The notes below the pieces were generated by a model. The model ran no database searches, was not told where the DNA came from, and worked only from the letters and a program-made list of their open reading frames with translations. From contig JAVTVY010020426.1 of NCBI GenBank assembly GCA_036873755.1, positions 19,209 to 83,208 on the forward strand: DNA of 64,000 nucleotides, written 5' to 3'. The stretch comes from Hanleya hanleyi (lineage: Eukaryota > Mollusca > Polyplacophora > Lepidopleurida > Hanleyidae). Positions 34,201 to 44,290 of the stretch are shown here, piece after piece. A program made the translations under genes and the position numbers. The stretch's first letter is position 1. Each line of letters begins with the position of its first letter.

Positions 34201-34599
34201 TAAACGCTTCAACATGGGGTAAACCTGGTAAATGCAAGAATACCCGGAAAAACTAACCTGGCCAGCCTTGAGCATTTCCATCTTTTTTTCCATTTTACGA
34301 GATGGAAAGCTGAATTGTCAAGTGTTTTTTTTGGCGATTATGTAAACCTAATTGGTTTAGATGGTTTCAGCCACCCACTTCCTTCTCAGAGAACCTTTCC
34401 CTGGTGTTCCAAAATGAAGAAATGTTGAGAGCTGTAACTGTAGTGCAGTTATAGCTTATGATATTGAAGTTATTTTGATCCTGTAGCATAATACTCAGAG
34501 TAGAGCATCATGAGTAATTTAACAAGCGTTCTGAGAACCCCAACATCTCGCCTTGCGGGGTCATCCGCCGAAGGTGCAGCAGTATTGAAAGCATGCATG

Positions 34600-34670
34600 T
34601 AGAGCAAACAATAAGGTCTGGAATAGGTGATGTGGTACAGACAATAATCTCTGGAATAGATTATCTGGTA
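34600..34670 (+). repeat. Short tandem ~36-bp repeat
   Basis: GGTCTGGAATAGGTGATGTG / TCTCTGGAATAGATTATCTG with GTACAGACAATAA between them. It leads into the larger array. Confidence 0.5.
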
Positions 34671-35226
34671 CAGACAATAACATCAGTCCCTTGTGGGATT
34701 ACTGACATGTTAATCCCATGTAGGATGGATAGGTCAGTGCCGTCAGATTACTGGTGCATAGGGCAGTCCAGTGTGAGATTACTGCTGGATAGGTCAGTCC
34801 CATGTGAGATTACTGCTGGATAGGCCAGTCCTGTGTAGGATTACTGCTGGATGGACCAGTCCTGTGTGTTATTACTGATGGATAGACCAGTCCCCTGTGG
34901 GATTACTGCTGGATAGTCCAGTCCCAAGTGGGAATACTGCTGGATAGGCCAGTCCTGTCTGGGATTACTGCTGGATAGATGAGTCTCGTATGGAATTATT
35001 GCTGGATAGGACAGTCCTGTGTGGGATTACTGCTGCATAGGCAGTCCAGTGTGGGATTATTGCTGCATACAGCAATCCTGTGTGGGATTACGGCTGGGGA
35101 GGCCAGTCCCATGTGGGATTACTGCTGTATAGGCAGTCCAGTGTGGGATTCTTGCTGCATACGGCAATCCTGTGTGGGATTACGGCTGGGGAGGCCAGTC
35201 CCATGTGGGATTACTGCTGTATACAG
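34671..35226 (+). repeat. ~33-bp minisatellite, about 17 units
   Basis: GGGATTACTGCTGGATAGGC followed by CAGTCC(C/T)(G/A)TGT repeats with variants. The right third has a doubled unit with GGCTGGGGAGGCCAGTCC. Frames across it are by-products. Confidence 0.8.
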
Positions 35227-36862
35227 TACAGTGCATTAAAGACTTGACATGTGACGCGATTGTAGCGCGTGTCTAACGTGACTACTCACCCGCGTCAATT
35301 AAAGATAGTCCCGACTGAAAAAAGTTAAGCGCGCATCTAAATCGCGAGTATGGAGCGACTATGAATTTTCCGCGTTTTATCTCCGACGTGGTCATGAAAG
35401 ACATCGACGCCAGGCGAACGCAGTCTGTTGTTTTCAGCGCGTCGACCAGACAGGCGGGAAATATACACGCGATTTCTCAACGGGTGTGAATTTTGTGTGA
35501 AGCGTTCTTCAGTCGACAACCGATGGCGGGGATCAGTACAGAGGCAATTGCATTAATGTTTATACTCGTTTCGTTCGCGGTTCGATTCGGTTATTAAAAT
35601 ATGACCGCAAATATTTTTAATCCGACCGAAATATGAATGACTTATGACCAGATTATCATGTTTTGAACGGAGTTTGACCGGAACGAAATGAACGGACCGG
35701 ATCGAGAATGGAAAGGCTTTCAATTTACGAGAAATAATGAATGAATGAATGAATGCAAAGTTATGCCTGTGGACAGAATGGGTTAGAAACCCGTATAGTT
35801 AAATGATGTTTACAAAATGTACTGATTGAAATTGTTATAAATACATGTGAACTCCCGGCCAATAGATCCACGTGGTGCGAGGCGGGAAAGGAATGTTTGA
35901 CCTCTGAAAATTTGTATACCGGTACTGTGAACGCTTGGCCTAGAGCAAAAGACGTCCTTATTTTCCTGGTTGGAATCAGTGAGGCTTACATGTATAACAC
36001 GTTCAATTGTCATCTCTGCATTAATTACGAGGATTATAAACAAGGAAATAAGAGTCCCCCCCGCAGTTCCTGGGAATAGGAATTGGAGGTACGTTGTAAA
36101 TGGAATTGACATCGTCAACTCTGCAAACTTTGACCCTGCAGAGCTAAGCCCCGCTGAAAGAGCCGCCTCACGCATAGACAATCAATATCATTTATGAAGA
36201 AAATTGGAAGGTTTTTTCTTATTTTTTCTTGTTTTCTTTCCTTTCAATAACTGCCAGAAACTATCCCCCAAAACGTCATAATTATTATTGTTCGGAACTT
36301 TCTAAACATTGTATCACAGAGGAAATAATGTATTTTTCCTATTTAAGAAATTCAAGAAAATCTAAGAAAATTATTTTTCACTGTGTTTGAATAACCTTTT
36401 CTTTCCTCATACTGTAAATGACTTTTTATTCGCGGACATAAACTTTCGCGGTTTTATATAATAAGCAATTTCGCTGGTTTTTATTTTCATGCATCGATGG
36501 TATGACTGCAAAAACAAATTAAGAGAATCAAGTTCCATATTATTCTGAATGTTTCAATAAATTTTCAGTGACAAACACACACAAATTGTCTTCTTTCAGG
36601 ATTGGGCTCCAATACCCCTCGGCTGTCAGTCATTGTCTACACCCAGCAAGCATGCATTACATATGTATGTATATATCATCAGTGTATTTTTAGAACTAAA
36701 TTAACAAAAATGTTATCTCATATGGTTGAGTGTAGTTCTCTCATATGGGAAATACACAGGAAGTTGAGCAAGGTCAGCTTTAGCCAAGGCCTTGATTGAT
36801 TGGAAAATTTTGCGCTGAGGTTCTGGTAACTTTACTTCTAATGTCTGCACTTTGCTTCCTAA
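35227..36862. other. SPEF1 intron 1, no supported gene
   Basis: A CpG-rich patch at about 35250-35540 (GCGCGT, CGCGAT, TCGACC words) has no convincing exon. ATGA simple repeats lie near 35735-35755. Nothing else recognised. Confidence 0.4.
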
Positions 36863-37101
36863 AGCCCCGTTCACATGCACACTTTTACTCACGTATGCAA
36901 ATTTGCACCCTATGTAAAAAAATGCACATGTGTATTTCTTGTCATGTGAACGAAAATACACATGTACATGTATGTATATTTGCACTTTGAGTTTATTTGC
37001 ATCTGGTCAATAGCAGGTGCAAAAGTATATTTGCACATGTGTAAATATACACATGTGTATTTTTACACAGGTGAGTAAATTGTGTGCATGTGAACGGGGC
37101 T
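36863..37101. mobile_element. PIF/Harbinger-like MITE (239 bp)
   Basis: Perfect 20-bp terminal inverted repeats AGCCCCGTTCACATGCACAC (36863-36882 and 37082-37101), flanked by TAA on both sides (36860-36862, 37102-37104). The interior is made of ACACATGTGTATTT-type self-complementary words and has no coding capacity. The TWA target duplication fits PIF/Harbinger. Confidence 0.85.
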
Positions 37102-37104
37102 TAA

Positions 37105-38895
37105 TCTTTGGCATTGCTGTTTTATTTTTCGTTTATCTTAGCTGAAATTTGAAATTTACAATCACTAATACAATCAGGTTAGATTTAAAGAAAAAAGTAA
37201 AATAAACTTTGCTGAGTGGTCTGAGTTTTTAAATACTGATAGAGCTATTTGCTCAATTCAGTAAAAGTTTGAGGCAACTTCAATTGAGAGTTTTTTTTAA
37301 TTTCTGATATTGACATGGGAAATGAGAAATAGGAGTAAACTGAATTTTGGAGTGCTTCTGACTTTTACGGTGCTGTGGCCTTGGAAATTAAAACAGTGGT
37401 CTCAAAATCTGACAGTGGATAGCTATTTGAGAATATGTTGAAGATTTGAAGTGACGAGATTGAATGAATGGTTTTGGAGTTAATGTATTAATGTGAATCT
37501 GTGAAACACCGACACACTTCGTGGCAGTGATTCTGGGAATCAAAAAGGAGAAAGATTTGAAATGACAAGAAATATTTAGACACAAAGTGTCAATATTCGA
37601 AAGGGGAAAACACTGGAGGAAAACTTCAAGTATGTGCTCATATTTTCACACTATGATCAAAGTTACTTCATCTAAATAAATTCTACCCGAAGAAAATAAA
37701 TTAAGACCCTTTAAACATGTCACTGTTGAGTCAATGCTAGATGTGGGCTCTGTTTCCATACACTTGATTTCTCCCAAAAGAAAAACAGTTCCCACCAGGA
37801 AAGCCTTTTTTTCAGCTAATTTTATAAAATACTTAGATCCAATAATTTTAATGAAATTTCTTTGATTATATCTTAATTGCAACCATGTTTGTTCCTCAAA
37901 CCTGTGATATGTACATGTATAACACATTTTCATTTGAGAGTCCAGACATTCCACCATACATGGAAACAAATTGTACTCAACATGGAATAACTGTATTCAC
38001 ACTACCAGATAGTTCACTAGCTTTTAGTTTGAGACCCAATTCTACAGTATCAGTACTATGTTACTATCAGTAGTACAAAACTTAAACAATTAAAACCAGT
38101 AAAGAAATTGGTCTGTTGAATAACAAAAAATATGGTACAGGGATTTGAATAAACTATTAAACAGCATTGAAAGTAAAGTAACTTACATGATACCCACAAA
38201 ATGTCCCAGCACAAACTGATTTAAATTCATTGGATAGCATGCAGAATGGCTGACTATTAATAGGTTGATGCAGGACATTTCACCACAACTTGACCTGCAT
38301 TTGGAGCCTGATGTGGTCTGTGATGAAATGTTAAAATGTGAAATAGGATAGGAGTTCAGGCTAGTTTTACATGTATCTACATGTAGATGACAATTTATAC
38401 TGAATTGTGTGTATTGAAGCTGGCAAGTTGGTAATAGCAGTGTAGATAAACACACTACCAAATGATTGAAAATTAGAATTTCCTATTCCATATAACCCAA
38501 TTACTAAGCACTTGTCAATCATAACTTGTACAATGTACATGGAGAGTTCTTTTAAACATTGCAGAAACAAATCAATACTCACGCAATCCAAGTTTACTAA
38601 CTTCATAAGGTCTGTGACAAAAATAATGTGCAAGTGGCAGATTCAACTTTTAGGCAACTGGTCAACTACCAGATACATGTACATCATTGAACTTACATTA
38701 CAAGGGCTGGCTATAATACTGTAAGAGATATGGTGATAGCAGCATCAAATCTACATTCAAACTGGAATTTGACCTTGAAAAAAGAGGTCACGGTCGGTCA
38801 TTTTCAATAGGCTTCTGACCCTTCACCAGATGCATACATGGTATAAATTTACAATGCCTGGCTATAATTCTTCTCGAGATATCGTGTTCACAAGA
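37105..38895. other. SPEF1 intron 1, no gene seen
   Basis: AT-rich sequence with several TACATGTA words. The last ~150 bases (from TTTGACCTTGAAAAAAGAGG) probably belong to the repeat whose tail follows. Confidence 0.4.
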
Positions 38896-38975
38896 AAGAT
38901 GGACAGACAGACAGACGACGCCGACGCCGACGACGACAATACCCTTCGGGCAAAATTTGCCTGAGGGGTAACAAG
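38896..38975 (+). repeat. Repeat tail: GACAGACAGACGACG plus hairpin
   Basis: GGACAGACAGACAGACGACG and (CGACGC) repeats are followed by a hairpin ACCCTTCGGGCAAA-A-TTTGCCTGAGGGGT (38941-38969 in parts) and AAC. Same family as the tail at position 1-78. Confidence 0.65.
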
Positions 38976-39390
38976 GCTATACCAGAGCTATGAGCACTGC
39001 ATATATCTGACAAACAATATTCAGATGAAATGAATTAGCGGTCATTGCGTAACGCCGCAAAGGTGGGAACAGTGAGGCTCTGTTGGAGTGTTATCTGACA
39101 TGTCTGATGGAATATTTGTAGCGGCGACAATAATGGAGTGGATAATGGAGATTGACAAAAGTGTAGTCTATTTCTATCCCCCCCCCGCTTTGTGACCCTC
39201 CTTAATTCATATGCATAGCTGCAAACCGGATTGGGCTACATGTATGATTGGTGGACTGGTCTGTTTTGATATAACTGGATGATCACCTGACCTTACATCA
39301 AAGAGTAATTGTTCTTTTGCGGCACGGTCTTCACTGACCTGATTCGCTTCCTGTGTGGTCGGTAAAATGTCGGACCGTGAAAATGGAAGG

Positions 39391-39455
39391 CAACGATACA
39401 GCTCTAGGTGTTGACGGCGGGTTGTTGCGCGGCGGGCCGATTTGTCGGTGAGTAT
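39391..39455 (+). CDS. Possible first coding exon, unknown gene
   Basis: An ATG at about 39383 in a fair context (GAAAATGG) opens a frame reading MEGNDTALGVDGGLLRGGP with a good donor CG|GTGAGTATT at its end, in a CpG-richer patch. It would be a + strand gene nested in SPEF1 intron 1. No following exon was recognised and the peptide matches nothing I know, so this is only a candidate. Confidence 0.2.
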
Positions 39456-39732
39456 TTATTACTTGAATGAGTGTTTGGAAGAAATGTTGCAATTGGAATT
39501 TTTTACGAGTACCGAAATGTTGCAATTTTGCCGAGTAGACATGTATTTACGGTACGCGAATCCCGCGAAGATTGTTGTGATCGCCCACGCTGTGCATGGG
39601 AAAGTGGGCAACAAAGGCCGTTTTGAAAATGTCATTTTTTTCTCACGTTACCATCATCTTGATGACAAATAGACACGGTAGTCGCTCGCGGACAGTGTAG
39701 GGAATATTCGGGGAGGTTAAACGGTTGAATTT

Positions 39733-40397
39733 GTGCAGATTTTGGAAAACTTCATTCATGACATTCATGACCATAACTTGGGTCTGGGTGTGCACCACAT
39801 ATTGCAGAGTCTAAACCTCTCCTCATATAATGACTATTTGCGGCCTAACAACAATACAGTGACTCAAAACCTAACAGACAAATTAACAGATCAGTTTAAT
39901 AGGTACACTGAAAGTACTTTACCTAATAACTTAAACAAACTTAGAACATATGGCACCATCAAGGCAAAGCCAGCGTTTTCACTTTATCTCAGTACAGTGA
40001 ATAATCTAAAATTCAGGAAGTCACAGCTCCGCCTTAGTACACCTTCTTTAGAAATTGAAAGGGGTCGTTATACAAAAATTAAAACACCTGTTTCAGAGAG
40101 AATCTGTAAACATTGTGCCTTGGATGTTGTGGAGGACGAAGAGCACTTGGATGTTGTGGAGGGCGAAGAGCACTTCCTTCTGGATCCGAATGTACCCAGT
40201 ATAATTCCTTAAGGAGACAGATGTTTCAGAATATTGTTCAAGTTAAACCTACTGTTATTGATTACACATTGGATGAGCTTCTCAATCTCATGCTCGATAC
40301 TCCTAATGATGTTGCTACAATAGTGGCACGCTTCATATACAACGCGTTCCAACTTGAAAAAAAATATCACACAAGGACAATTAAATTTTGCATTTAA
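39733..40397 (+). pseudogene. Non-LTR retrotransposon (LINE) C-terminal tail
   Basis: The frame 39733-40212 has LRTYGTIKAKPAFSLYLST, RKSQLRLSTPSLEIERGRYT and VSERICKHCALDVVEDEEH, the usual C-terminal cysteine/histidine tail of LINE-type polyproteins (C..C...E.E.HFLL). A frame change at about 40200 leads to YNSLRRQMFQNIVQ and NDVATIVARFIYNAFQLEKK, which normally follows. A 27-bp in-frame duplication lies at 40120-40173. The catalytic reverse transcriptase is absent (5' truncation), as is usual for LINE copies. Confidence 0.6.
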
Positions 40398-40423
40398 TGC
40401 AAAATTTAATTGTCCTTGTGTGA
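40367..40423. repeat. Perfect 57-bp palindrome
   Basis: Arms of 28 bases (TCACACAAGGACAATTAAAT continuing to GCATT) are exact reverse complements around one T at 40395. It lies at the end of the LINE-derived frame, just after FQLEKKYH. Confidence 0.9.
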
Positions 40424-40821
40424 AATTCTCTCTCAAATGTATTTTCCCAACTTATTATTGTTCTGTGACGCTGCGAAGGCACTCAACATTGTGCTATATT
40501 TACAGGTTACATGTATAGGCCCTAGCCATGTTGGACTGGATTTCATATTGATCTATATCAGGTTCTTCACAGTCAAAAGCTACTGTTATCACTACTCTCT
40601 CGATTTTTGCCTGATCATGTTCATATCTTACAAGTTGTTTGGGTGTTATTGTATCCAGTCCTTAATCGGACATGTAAATTGTTTTTATGATACGTTGACA
40701 ATTGAATTGAATCGACTCCGAACTATAGTCAACTCCATCCACGGCTTACTATAGCTCGGATTCTTTACTACTCCCTTTACATGCTATATGCAAATAAACT
40801 AGTGACTTAAATTAGGCCTAC

Positions 40822-40927
40822 CTCCATCAGAGAAATCTCTGGTAATGTTTCGTTTCGGACGAGATAACGGAATCTGGTCGATCCATGCATACAGATCTTC
40901 CAGTTCAGAGTCGTCCAGTTCATTCAT
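40822..40927 (-). CDS. SPEF1: SPEF1-like coding exon 1
   Basis: The start ATG at 40927-40925 is preceded in frame by a TGA 69 bases upstream, with no other in-frame ATG between, so this start is well fixed. The exon encodes MNELDDSELEDLYAWIDQIP and LSRPKRNITRDFSDG, 35 residues plus one base. It matches the SPEF1 N-terminus (L-Y-x-W-x-D-x-I-P-L-S-R-P-K-R-N). The donor is GGAG|GTAGGC. Confidence 0.93.
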
Positions 40928-41360
40928 CCCTGATTGCAAATCGATGGACTCCAGCTTGATAATGAGATCGTGTGATCGTGTATTATGTCTGACTGCTACT
41001 GTGACTTCGATTCAGAGCCTGTCTCGGTCAAGATTTGCGTCCTGCGCTGTCGTGTCCTGTTGTTGGGTTTCGTTTGTTGTTGTTGTCTTAGCAAAATCTC
41101 CCGTGATGCATTTCCTGAACCGTTTGCTGTGTTCAATGCATCAAGCTTCCAACCTGTAACCATTTCGGTCATCTATACGCGGTAAGACTGACCCTGGGAC
41201 CGTGTGTATCCATTTCAGACTACTTTCGGCAATTGCAAGAGGGAATTTCCAGAAATCAATACCACGTGACTTCGTCAGTCAATCCGCTAAAGTCTACCAA
41301 TGTAACCCCAACGTAACCCGCCATTTTCGAGTCATGTGATGATCTACTTGTTCAAAATTA
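40928..41360 (-). promoter_or_regulatory. Likely 5' UTR and promoter region of the SPEF1-like gene
   Basis: Sequence upstream of the SPEF1 start. It has higher GC, a CCGCCATTTT box near 41320 and GTAACC-CCAA-CGTAAC at 41302-41317, which resembles two half-sites of the RFX X-box that controls ciliary genes. The 4-base spacing and the first base of the second half do not fit the consensus well. No TATA box. Confidence 0.3.
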
Positions 41361-41562
41361 CAGATCTACCACACCTCTTGGATGATACGAAAGTTATTCA
41401 TACATATATATTTTGTAAGCCCAGGCAATATCTGTTTCCGCGGTATGTATGAAAACCTGTAATTTATCAGAGTTTTCGAGTCTGTTCTCCGCCGGATGAA
41501 GGCCGAACAGAATCCGGTAAAACACCGGATATCGCTCCGCGATAATGGAGACACACGATTCG

Positions 41563-42000
41563 CAAGCCATCTTATGGATGGCGAAGTGTACGCAAATGAT
41601 CAAGCTTCGTCTGGAGCTGTCCTTCACCAGACGCTTCTGTCCTTCCCCAGACGGAGACTTCCGTTGTCCGTGTGGGGACGGCTGCGTTAACATTTGTACT
41701 AGCTCATGTTATGAAGTACACTTCTTGCTATACTGTCCTCGACATAACAAACACAGAGATTATATAAACCAAATTATCCACAGTAACCGACTCCCACCCC
41801 ATCCGGAAATTATAAAAGTTAAATCTATACTAAATCCCCACAGAGACAATGCTTCAAAAATAAGACCAGGGGCGTCGACGCGGTGCGAACGAAAAAAAAA
41901 AAACAGAAGAAAAAAAAAAAAAAACAACAAAAAAACAAAAACAGAGAAAACAAAAACAAAAACAAAACAAGAGCAAAAGGGAAAAGAAAGGAATAAAAAA
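41563..42000 (+). pseudogene. LINE tail remnant with A-rich end
   Basis: The + strand frame has LRLELSFTRRFCPSPDGDFR, CPCGDGC and CYEVHFLLYCPRHNKHRDYI, like the zinc-binding C-terminus of LINE polyproteins (C.CG...E..HFLL.CP...R). A long A-rich stretch follows at 41888-42000, as expected for a reverse-transcribed poly(A) end. Everything upstream is lost. Confidence 0.5.
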
Positions 42001-42358
42001 TGTCCGTCTCCAGGCTCGTAAGCATGCTCCGTTCCAGTAGTGACGCGTCAGTTCGCTCAACAATGGGTTTACCACGACTTTCCGTTTTATGGTCATAAAG
42101 TGGATTATGAAAGAGCTGTAGCTCTGTTCATGAGACTCCACCCTCGACGGATATAGCAGAGGAACCCTCGACGGATAAAGCAGGCGAATTTACTATTCAA
42201 TTAATCATTAACACTAACTCGTGTGTTTTTTCCTTCTGCTCGATGCGTGTGGTATTGATAATGAAGCATCGGCAGCCTCGGTCTACCGTTGGCGAAGTGC
42301 AAAACGTTTTACCCGTGAAAATGGTGAAAATAGAATCATAAATGTGCATGCAGTATGA

Positions 42359-42500
42359 TCAGTTTTATTCTCGGAAAAACGTTCAGAACGCATCTCCGGC
42401 AATCTAGGACCCCGGAGCTTCCGGGGCCTAGGCGGCCCCTGGACCCCCGCCTGTTGGGCTGTGATAGTGGTCCCCCACTTTCAATTACGTTCCGACGCCA
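42359..42500 (+). repeat. Dispersed GC-hairpin repeat, copy 2
   Basis: Matches 8525-8650 and 42694-42834 through the core CCCCGGAGCTTCCGGGG and CCTAGGCGG, and copy 3 over its whole length including a TTCAGAACGCATCTCCGGC-like start and the end CGACGCC. Confidence 0.75.
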
Positions 42501-42693
42501 CTGGATTAGCCTACAAGGTATATCGGCCCAAAGCATTATTATTGTCTTTTCAAGATGACAAGAGAATAAAATATAATACTGATATTTGACAAATGACGTG
42601 TTAGTTTAATTGTTGGAAATCGCTCAGAATGCATCTCAGGCCATCTAAGGTCCCAGAGCTGTATAATATAACCCTAAATCTGCATACATAATG

Positions 42694-42838
42694 TTCAGAT
42701 TTAATTCCGGGAAAACGCTTAGAACGCATCTCCGGCGATCTAGGACCCCGGAGCTTCCGGGGCCTAGGCGGTCCCTGGACCCTCGCCTAGAGTGCTATGA
42801 TAATCGACCCCCCTTTCAAAAATCCTAGCGACGCCCAT
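42694..42838 (+). repeat. Dispersed GC-hairpin repeat, copy 3
   Basis: Same family as copies 1 and 2, 335 bp from copy 2. A decayed fourth piece (CTCAGAATGCATCTCAGGCC) lies between them near 42611. Confidence 0.75.
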
Positions 42839-42839
42839 G

Positions 42840-43122
42840 AAGACTGGTACACCAAATGTACCAGTCAAGGCTCAGCCTTAACCCTCCATCAAAAAAACGG
42901 CTGGACACTTCTTAATTAGAGTTTATACATCAACACACTGGCAACTTCTATGTTATGTCCTAGAATTACTACTAACCCACACTGTTGGTTCAAACCATAC
43001 TAACTAATAATTACTACGTTGCTATAGTACCATAGTAATTATATTGTTTTGTTTGCCATACTTGTACCATTTTACGAGTCGTGCAATAAACATATTGTAT
43101 TGTATTGTATTGTATTGTTATA
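42840..43122 (+). repeat. Probable retroposon 3' end with (TATTG)n
   Basis: ACTGGTACACCAAATGTACC is followed by unique sequence and ends in GTGCAATAAACATATTGTAT with four to five TATTG units, the kind of short tandem end seen on many LINE and SINE copies. Confidence 0.45.
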
Positions 43123-43189
43123 CGGATACATACCAGGCCAGCACGCATCTCAATATCTATGGCTTCGCAAACATGTAATATATACCTGA

Positions 43190-43560
43190 CTATACGCTAA
43201 GAACTAACGTTCTCGCAAGCTATTCACATTCCGTACATATTCCATTATTTAGAATAGAAATACCAGGTAGCTCATGACTATACGTTGATATTATAACATT
43301 CATATATTATCATGGTATGGTATTTCTTGTCTTTAAGAACCAAGGCTCTTGCAAACTGATTATAGTTATTAGATATTCCATGGAAACAAATGCAACACTG
43401 CAACATGCACCGGGTATACACCTGTACGCTATTAGAGTATAACATCCATATTACAAAAGGAGTCCATCTCTTAAGACGTAAGGCTCTTGAAAACAGTTAT
43501 CACGACGCGATGTTTCCCTTAAGCACGAAAGGCTCTCGCAAATTAATAATTACATTTATT
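43190..43560 (+). repeat. Diverged tandem repeats with AAGGCTCTTGCAAA
   Basis: AAGAACTAACGTTCTCGCAA, AAGAACCAAGGCTCTTGCAA, AAGACGTAAGGCTCTTGAAA and AAGCACGAAAGGCTCTCGCA occur at roughly 55-140-bp steps. Weak, old repeats. The frames here are not supported as genes. Confidence 0.45.
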
Positions 43561-43799
43561 TTACACTCCCTAAAAGAAAGATATACAACACTACAAGCCA
43601 TGAATATCCAATGTTGAAATTGACTGTTTTAATAGTTATCTGACCAGAATCTACGCTGATAAATAGCTTGTATCACTGACGTCCCTACTCTCCTGGTAGT
43701 CAGGCAGATATGTGAAATGATTGTGCACTGTTTGATAAAAGCATGAAATTTGGCAGGATGGTAGATAAACGCATATGATTCATTTTTGGAGGGGGAGTC

Positions 43800-44020
43800 C
43801 GGCTTGTAAATCCGTATGTTGGCCGCCATCTTGGATTTCAAAATGGCCGCCATCAAATACCACAAAGTCGCATTTCTGCACTTCTGAGACACATAGAAGG
43901 CCAATTTAAACGGTAATATCCACATTTGCATACTCAAGGAAGCAGATCAACACAGTTTTGTTGCATCAGAACTGATGGAACTCGAGATGGCGGCCGTTTT
44001 CTTTTCAAAATGGCTGCCGA
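43800..44020. repeat. Segment with repeated AAGATGGCGGC-like sites
   Basis: CCGCCATCTTGG (43826), AAAATGGCCGCCATC (43841), GAGATGGCGGCC (43985) and AAAATGGCTGCC (44008) resemble YY1 sites. The surrounding text (ATTTGGCAGGATGG) looks like a dispersed invertebrate repeat. Confidence 0.4.
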
Positions 44021-44154
44021 GAATCGCTTATTTTCATTGTTATGTGACTTACGTTAACAGATGCACAAGCTTCTACTTCTGAGTGGCCTAAAATGTTTTT
44101 CATGTCTTTGGACACTGTGTTGTAATTTGGACACTGCATGGTTACTTGTGGACA

Positions 44155-44290
44155 AGTGACACGTGTGGTTAAGTTTTCACATGAACAGCTGCAATAAAAG
44201 TGCGGTTGAGATACTACGGCTACATCCTAGAATCCTCCGTATTCTAAAGACTGAAAGTGAGGTACCAAGAGAAGTTATTCTGTAGACTGA
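44155..44290 (+). repeat. Diverged copy of the ~500-bp repeat
   Basis: CACATGAACAGCTGCAATAA, AAGTGCGGTTGAGATAC, ATTCTAAAGACTG and GAAGTTATTCTGTAGACTG follow the end of the 3473-5008 unit in order, with many changes. Confidence 0.55.

Larger units (their letters stand above)
22536..40927 (-). other. SPEF1: SPEF1/CLAMP-like gene, 5' three coding exons
   Basis: Three minus-strand exons (40927-40822, 28009-27898, 22744-22536) join in phase to give 142 residues that form a complete CH-type domain of the SPEF1/CLAMP family. SPEF1 proteins bind microtubules in cilia (central pair) and in epithelial cell cortex. Each junction has GT/AG: donor G|GTAGGC, acceptor TTCCTTACAG|T, donor CAG|GTAAAT, acceptor CAACCAG|G, donor TTAT|GTAAGT. 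Intron 1 is ~12.8 kb and intron 2 ~5.15 kb; both hold many transposon remnants. The family's C-terminal coiled coil is not in the window, so the gene should run on to the left. Identification is from recall of the family, without alignment software. Confidence 0.88.

Noticed and set aside
35810..36181. 123-codon minus-strand frame with hydrophobic stretch (FPGTAGGTLISLFIILVI)
   Set aside because: Looks like a possible membrane segment, but there is no homologue I recognise and no splice-site support.
41545..42021. Lys-rich end of the 158-codon frame
   Set aside because: The Lys/Asn run is the translated A-rich tail of a retroposed copy, not a nuclear localisation or polylysine protein.
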